The notes beneath the pieces were generated by a model. It was not told where the DNA came from, did no database searches, and was given only the letters and a program-made list of their open reading frames with translations. The position numbers and the translations under genes are program-made. A DNA stretch of 64,000 nucleotides from Ulva prolifera (lineage: Eukaryota > Chlorophyta > Ulvophyceae > Ulvales > Ulvaceae): contig CM041198.1 of assembly GCA_023078555.1 (NCBI GenBank), positions 3,209,354 to 3,273,353 on the forward strand, written 5' to 3'. Positions 58,183-64,000 of this stretch are shown in pieces; within the stretch, counting starts at the first letter, position 1, and the number at the start of each line of letters is the position of its first letter.

Positions 58183-58918
58183 ATCGCCCGTGCGGGAAGG
58201 TGTCAGCTCGACCTCGGGTGCACTGCTCGAGGACATGTTTTTCAAGCATCCGATGCTTTCAGTCGAGTTGTTGAAGTGTGTCAGATTCGCCGCAGGAATT
58301 TGAAGGACCGTCAGTCGTCTATACCTGAACGAATACGGTGCACTGTATTTGTATGGAGATCGTGCACTTTTCGTTCGTGTGTAAGCCTTGTATGCGTACC
58401 AGTGCTGCATGTGGGCTTCAGAATCAACACCCAGCTCCAGAAAGGCCTGGCAAAGCACAGTCTCGGAGCCAAATCACCAGAACATTATGCAGAAGCAAGT
58501 GGAATATGAACTCTTTGCGGTAGGTCTTGCGCCAGTGTTCGGCCTGTGCAAAATGCATGAACAATGCAGCCTGAGGCGTGCTGCCTATAAGCACTGCATG
58601 CAGCAATGCCATGCTGGTGTGCATGCTGCCTTGCGTGCCTCAGGATGACAACCTTCGCAGTCCTGCAAGGATAATTTATTTGGACTCAATCGGAGCATGA
58701 GGTCAAAGGCAGTACAGCCTGTACACATTCTGGGTTAAACTGCGAAGGTGGCTTCAGGTGTGCACTTCAGTCCGCACAGTAGTCGGTGGATTTTACCAGG
58801 AAATGGCAGCGTTGCATAGATGCCGGCAATTCAGCCTCACAAAGCTGGCTCACGCTTCATCGGACAGGCGTACGGCCACGTGCCATGGTGGTGCAATGGC
58901 ATGTTGAAAATGGTCCAT
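58165..58918 (-). CDS. Unknown 165-aa protein
   Basis: Three exons (58918-58854, 58662-58512, 58446-58165) join in phase across introns of 191 and 65 nt. The N-terminus is [20 protein letters not shown]. Exon 2 is His/Arg/Ala-rich ([15 protein letters not shown]). Exon 3 reads [20 protein letters not shown], then a Tyr-rich stretch ([20 protein letters not shown]), and ends [13 protein letters not shown] recognise no family. It starts 74 bp from LSm11, divergent from it, and its stop lies inside the NIP7 coding end. The exon 2 frame is less sure than exons 1 and 3. Confidence 0.5.
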
Positions 58919-58992
58919 GCTGCGCCTCGACATGAGGTCTAGCAGCTGTGATCATGGACGCGCCTTGAGCTTGACTATACAGAAGTTCTGTA
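58919..58992. promoter_or_regulatory. Very short divergent promoter between the 165-aa gene and LSm11
   Basis: 74 bp between the two start codons must hold both promoters and both 5' leaders, or transcription starts inside the opposite gene. No TATA box is seen. Confidence 0.4.
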
Positions 58993-59874
58993 ATGGGTGA
59001 CAAGAGGCTCGATGTAGCGTCGGATAAATTTGATGCAGACGCATGTCTGTCCGTATCGGACCCGTCCACAGTCAGATTGCCGTTCCCTGAAGCCAAACAG
59101 CTACCCAATCTCTTTGCTACACAGACTCTCGTTCCCCCATCTGTAAGACAAGAAGTTGAAGCTTCCTTCGGGAAAACAGTACGCTGCGGTTCATCTGAGA
59201 CTCCATGCCATGAACACGTTACAAGGGCAACAGCAGTCTTGAACCAGTGTCACCGACTGACACATGATGTAAACCCACGCTGAGGGAGTTATGTCAGAGG
59301 ATGTATCCAGGAAAAAACTGAGGAGCAGAAACGGCAAGACAAGCAGAAGAAGGAGTTTGTGATCAAAAGAGCTGCAGAGTATATGCGAGATGTGCAGAAG
59401 GCGGCGACCGAGGATCCTGTCGAGACACTCGTCAAACGTGTCCGCAAAGGACCGCTCATGCTGCTGAAGCGATCATACGTTGCGAAATGTGAGATAGACA
59501 TTGTCACTAGACATGGCAGGGGCATCAGAGGGGTCATCAGGGCAACTCTGCATGGCTTCGATAAGTTCATGAATATGCTACTCGCCGATGCTCAAGAGCT
59601 ATTCGTAGTGAGGGTGAAAGTAGAGCGTATCCTGCATGATGCGCCGGAGGATGGCGGTGGGGTCAGAATGAGGACAGTGCATGACAAAGGCACACCGGTG
59701 GACGTTCCCAAAACCCGTACGGGCTGGAAGCAAGTCTTCCGACAGCGGAAACTGTCTCGCATCTTGCTGAGAGGAGACCAGGTGGTGACTGTGACATTTG
59801 CTGATGGCCCCCTGCGACTCCCTTCGTGCTTGAGCCATGTCCTGGTCCCAGAGCAGACAAAAGAGGCCCAGTGA
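58993..59874 (+). CDS. LSM11: U7 snRNP-specific Sm-like protein LSm11
   Basis: Two exons (58993-59178 and 59311-59874) join in phase 0 to 249 aa. The N-terminal KRLDVASDKFDADACL followed by LPFPEA parallels the human LSM11 RLDVSSDSFDPLLALY region, which in animals contacts FLASH. A basic, helical stretch follows. Sm1 lies at about 121-155: CEIDIVTRHGRGIRGVIRAT then HGFDKFMNMLLADAQE (human FDKFWNMALTDVDE). A spacer of about 50 residues separates it from a C-terminal Sm2, WKQVFRQRKLSRILLRGDQV (human YQQVFTRHINQIFIRGENV). The long gap between Sm1 and Sm2 and the N-terminal motif are specific to LSm11. LSm10/LSm11 replace SmD1/SmD2 in the U7 snRNP, which cleaves histone pre-mRNA 3' ends. It is shorter than human LSM11 (about 360 aa). 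Confidence 0.85.
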
Positions 59875-62314
59875 GTGTACTAGCCTCACGTTTATTCATT
59901 CATGAGAAGCTTCGTCGCAGCTTACATCTACCATTCGAGATTTTCCGTAAGCGCAGTTGTCATTCACATAGGAACCTGTACTTGGTTGTTTGAAGTGCAA
60001 CCGATGAAAGCCACCCGCCCTGGACAGCACATGTCATTTGATGTACTAGCTACAAAGTGAAGATACGTCATTTGCAATGCTGCATCACCACGGCATCCAT
60101 CAACCTAGATATACGTAGCCTATGACGGGAGTGCTGTCAGTCATGGCACTTCCTAGCCTACTCTGACAGCCAGCCGGGTGTTCTGTACCCGGCTCTGAGA
60201 TTGACGGCAGCCTCCCTGTAGGAAGCGCCAATCTGCCCCACAACAGTGTCGAGGCTTGAATGTATCAGCGCCATAATGGGATGTCATCCTCTCTTCAAAG
60301 GCTGCTGCACTTGGTCAGCAGTGCTGCCTGACGTCACAAGGACAGTTCTGGTATGAAACATGGTGAAGAGAAGCATCACATCAGCAACTGGAAGTGATAT
60401 CTCCGTGGTGAAGGATGTGGTACAAAAACTTCAACGCAAGGACGAGCGCGGGGTCTAGCTCTTGCTACAGCATCCAAGCAGCACGCTCTAACTTCACGCG
60501 AGCCTTGGTGCAATTAGGATTGACCATACACATACCAACCTCGCCAATAGACAGGCCTTGGTGGGCAGAGCATGCGGTGTCAATTATTGTTGGTGGAGCT
60601 CGGACAAGAGTGTCTGTGATGGACAATGACATAGGGCAGCCCCAGGCCCGCGTGCATCACAGTGGCACAAACGAAACCGCCAGGATCTGAGAACACCGAA
60701 AACAGACCTATCCCACACACAAGCAGACGCAAATGGTCGCTGCAAGGACTGAATCTCGAGGACAAATGTCAACAGCGAGTGATGGCTGTCAATGTCTGCA
60801 CTGACACAGCCCGCATGATATCCAGTCAGCAACGGGAATCATCGCGGGGAAAGGGCACCCACACAGGACACGCCTTCTGTCTGGAGACTCAAAACGTAGA
60901 ACTCACACAATCGAAGGTGGCATGGCCACGCCAGGCAGCGGTCCTGCCTTGGTAAGACTCGAGGAACACACCCATTTTGAGAGATGTCCGTGTGCCAGCT
61001 GAGCAGTTTCTGAACCAGGATGTCTGTGTAATAGCAGTAGCTCAGCAGACATAATGTCATCCTTCGCCACAAGTCCAGGGGGCTGCACTGTAGCACGCGA
61101 CAACGCCATGATTCCAACAAAGCAACACGATGCCTACGAATAAGGATATGCAGAATTCAACTCGAGATACAGCAGCGGGTATCTTGAGTGGGCCTTCATG
61201 TACATGTCGCGATTGCATCAGACATACGGCACAGCAACAACATCAAGCCATTGGCCATGTTCGAAAGCAACCTGAGCCATTTTCCCATGAGAGACCCGGA
61301 TAGGAACCGCCAACCTGGGCAATCTGCCCACACAAGAACCACACTCTCAGAGCACAGTCACAAGGCCATAGACGCTGGGGCTCTGGCAACCAGCATCGCT
61401 TGATGTAACTCACTTCGCCACGATCATGACCTCATCAGCTTCTTTTTACACCCACAGTATCAGCATGCCATCTGAAAGGCAGCATTTACAAGGCAGCAAA
61501 CTGTACCGTTGAACAAATCAAAGCAACACATAAATCATACAGGAACAATCGCAGCGGCGCTTCACCAAGGACTCGTGAACGCGGCAGCTCAACACTTTGA
61601 GCGCAGTGGTCAGCCAGCTCAGAGCAACAACCAGCCGTGGGGAAACCACACGCCCACCCAGACGAATCCTCTGCAGTGGCCGCGCCAGCAACACCGCTAG
61701 AGCTTCCTGTCGCAACACAGAGGGGCTTCCTGGCACAAGGGCCGTGCGCTAGGTGCACAAGAAGCAGCGGGAGCCTGTCCGTTGCGACGAAAGATGCAAC
61801 ATCATGCATGCTCACAGCGCCACAGAGCGTGTCTCCATGGCTGCACACGCCAAGCCTTTGGGAAAAACCCTCTGCATGACCGAGGGGGCCTACCCGTTGC
61901 ACTTCTCCACTTCTCCAATTGTGACGCAGCGTCGCGCCCACGCCACTCCGCAGCCGCACAGCGTCGGCAGATGACCGCTGATGCATGGCAGCGCCGCATG
62001 TCCCTCCCCCAACCTTCCCCCCAGAGCCACCGCAGCATGCATGTGTTCGACGCAACACGATTACCGTGTGGACGCGGTGGGAATTGTGGCCACACTCGTG
62101 GTGGCGGCCGCCGCCGCCGCACCAGGCGCGAACGCATGCTCGGCCTCTGCTTCGAAACCATGCATGGCCACGCATACGGCGAGGGTGGCGCAGCGGACGG
62201 GGCAGCCGCTTGCAGCTGTAGCCACACGCTGCCACGCCCCGGCCGGCGGGCGTCTTGCACCCAGGGGCGCGCGCGGCAGGCAGGCAAAGCCAGCACCTGA
62301 CCGCCGTCGGCGCG
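59875..62314. other. Stretch without a confirmed gene
   Basis: One plus frame at 60415-60690 (91 aa, with FTRALVQLGLTIHIPTSPID and WWAEHAVSIIVGGARTRVSV) looks like a possible small single-exon gene. The frame at 60360 (MVKRSITSATGSDISVVKDV) also reads like an exon. Neither could be extended. Minus frames at 62235-61486 are long but GC-biased. Confidence 0.25.
60415..60690 (+). CDS. Possible 91-aa protein, unknown
   Basis: A single open frame from ATG to TGA with no introns. Its composition is balanced, with a hydrophobic strand VSIIVGGARTRVSVMD. No family recognised and no support from neighbours. Confidence 0.25.
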   Translation: MWYKNFNARTSAGSSSCYSIQAARSNFTRALVQLGLTIHIPTSPIDRPWWAEHAVSIIVGGARTRVSVMDNDIGQPQARVHHSGTNETARI

Positions 62315-64000
62315 TCAGTTCATGGCGGAGCGGCTGCCGTGAGCGGCGCGCTTGTCAGCCTCATCGTATTCGTCCCACGGGATCTCGAGGTCCTCCCCCC
62401 CATGCGTTAGGTCCAGGAGGGCGTCCTCGAAGCTGCTGAAGGGCGCCTCTGCACACCACCGCCGCCGCACTCCGAGCTCGCCCAGCATAATATACCAAAA
62501 CATATGTTAGCAACGACGTTGTTGATAAATGATTAATGCAATCCTTTTTAGCTGGTCCATGCAGGCGCATTGCATTGCAGTATGCAACACGCACTAGTTC
62601 TGTTGTTGTTCATTGAATCAATACAGCGAAAGAATACAGGTTCTAGAGCACTGGAAGGTCGGCTGCTGTGGTGCTGCACAGATACTGGGCATGGGTCGAG
62701 CAGCCACTAGGTGCGCGAGGCGTGCGCGCGTGGGGCGACTTGCTACAGCAGCACGCATGGGGAGGCATTGAGGCGTGGCCGGAGGGCCGCCGGACAGTGC
62801 ATACAGCTGTAAGGTATGCGAATGATCGGAGAACGTGAGGCAGCACTCCAAGAGCAGGAGTGCGAGGAGGTGGGGGAATGAATTGCATGAATTTGAGCCA
62901 TTGTGTGGCAGCGAGCTCAGATAGGCTACACAGCATTGCAATAGATCGCAATCGATGCGATCGCAGGCACACACGAGAAAGAGGTAAGGAGGGAAGGGGG
63001 GTGGGGGGGGGGCACCATTGCCAATGTGAACATCTTCGCTGGTTGCGTTGCTCGGCGGCGGCTGGAATGGCCCCGGCAGGTTGTCAGCAGTGCCGCTGTA
63101 CGCGGACGCGAAGAATGCGTCGCTGACGACCCGCGACAATTGATTCGTCAGGGTGCCGGAATGCGGGGAGCCACCTGCACAGCACGGGTCTCCCTCTCGA
63201 GCCGCAGCGCTTTGCGATGAGAGGCTCAATACGAGGGCAAAACGGTGCTGTAAGACCAGGGTCATTTCTCATGAAGCACCCCACACTCAGCCAAGAATGG
63301 AAAGAGGCAGGGTGAATTGGTTGTATGTGCGTACGGGTGGGGTTCTTTGTGTCTGCGGGCGTGGTTGTGAGTGCGTGTTGGAGTCTGGCGTGCACAGGGG
63401 GGGGGGCTTGGGTGGACAGGGTGTGTGTGTGTGGTGGTGCATGTAGTGCCGGTGTTGGCTCACGTGTGCGATATTCCTGTTCTAGGCACGTGCTGGGTGC
63501 TGGAGGCAACCTGCCTCTCCGAGTCTGTCCTTGCAACACACTCTGCCAAGGGTAAGAACTTCTGTCTAAGAAGCAAGAGGTTGCGCACCGATGGAATTCC
63601 GCGCGTGGTCGCTCCAGCCATCGTGCCCCTGTTCTCCACTCGCCCTCCCATCCGTCGCAACAGACGGTTCGGTCAGGCCGACCCGCCGCGCTGCAGCCGC
63701 TGACGGCCCCACTGGCGGCCGCCGCTCCGCCGAAGTTCGCGGCGCAAGCGGCCCCGCGTCAGCCGCCGCCGCGGCCGCCGCGTCCCCGGTATGCGCGGAG
63801 TCCGCGGTATCACGCCCCCAGCGGCTGCGCCCATCCGCCGCCGACGCCGCCGCAACCCACGAGCGCTGCCTGCGGGACTTCTGCTTGCGCGGTGCGCGCT
63901 CCGCGTCCGGTAGCGTCGGCACCAGCTCCGAATCGATGAACCCCATGCTGCCGTGACTGCTGCTATCCGTGCCGTCCTCAGCCGCCGCCGCCACCCCCGC
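62315..64000 (-). CDS. Unknown protein, 3' part (runs off the right edge)
   Basis: The last exon (62448-62315) is joined in phase to exon 63174-63016. A large upstream exon is open from the window edge (64000) to about 63650. That exon has GSMGFIDSELVPTLPDAERA and a basic Ser/Arg patch (PRKQKSRRQRSW), then Ala/Gly-rich sequence. The middle exon reads TNQLSRVVSDAFFASAYSGT then FQPPPSNATSEDVHIG. The C-terminus is acidic: SSFEDALLDLTHGGEDLEIP then WDEYDEADKRAAHGS. The protein looks largely disordered and may be a regulatory or scaffold factor. The join between the edge exon and the middle exon is not settled. No family recognised. Confidence 0.6.

Overview
The window looks like nuclear DNA of a photosynthetic eukaryote, most likely a green-lineage alga. 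It is GC-rich, and its genes are split by GT-AG introns that often end in TGCAG. One gene encodes an early-light-induced (ELIP-like) chlorophyll-binding protein, and others encode clear eukaryotic housekeeping proteins (NIP7, LSm11, F-box, WD40). The species cannot be named from the sequence alone.

Layout. Bases 1 to about 29,500 are repeat-rich and hold no gene I can defend. They contain at least five dispersed short repeat families: a hAT-like miniature element of 102 bp with 8-bp target duplications; a palindromic family with CAATCCAGTG arms; families R1 and R2, with one R1 copy nested in R2; and a GGCGAGGCGGGCAGCACCGCGA family. This half also carries a young Ty1/copia-type LTR element (15723-19955), a (CA)81 microsatellite and several poly-G runs. 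From about 30,000 to the right edge the sequence is gene-dense and most repeat copies lie in introns.

Right half, in order: a large coiled-coil protein gene (+, 30433-37015, at least eight exons); a small 114-aa gene (-, 38138-38591) head to head with the ELIP-like gene (+, 38727-40330); a stretch of unresolved ORFs with an in-frame 180-bp tandem repeat (40.3-46.7 kb); a multi-pass membrane protein gene (-, 46730-49350); a hairpin/tandem-repeat locus (51.2-51.5 kb); a WD40 propeller gene (-, 51990-55002); an F-box gene (-, 55848-56382); NIP7 (+, 56984-58182); a 165-aa unknown (-, 58165-58918) whose coding end overlaps that of NIP7; an LSm11 orthologue (+, 58993-59874); and the 3' part of a gene running off the right edge (-, 62315-64000).

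Exon models were built by hand. Each join uses GT...AG and keeps the codon phase, and several produce family-length proteins (NIP7 179 aa, ELIP-like 190 aa). The most notable gene is LSm11, the defining protein of the U7 snRNP. It matches the animal protein in an N-terminal motif, in Sm1 and in a C-terminal Sm2. U7 is best known from animals, so finding it beside an ELIP gene suggests U7-type histone pre-mRNA processing in an alga.
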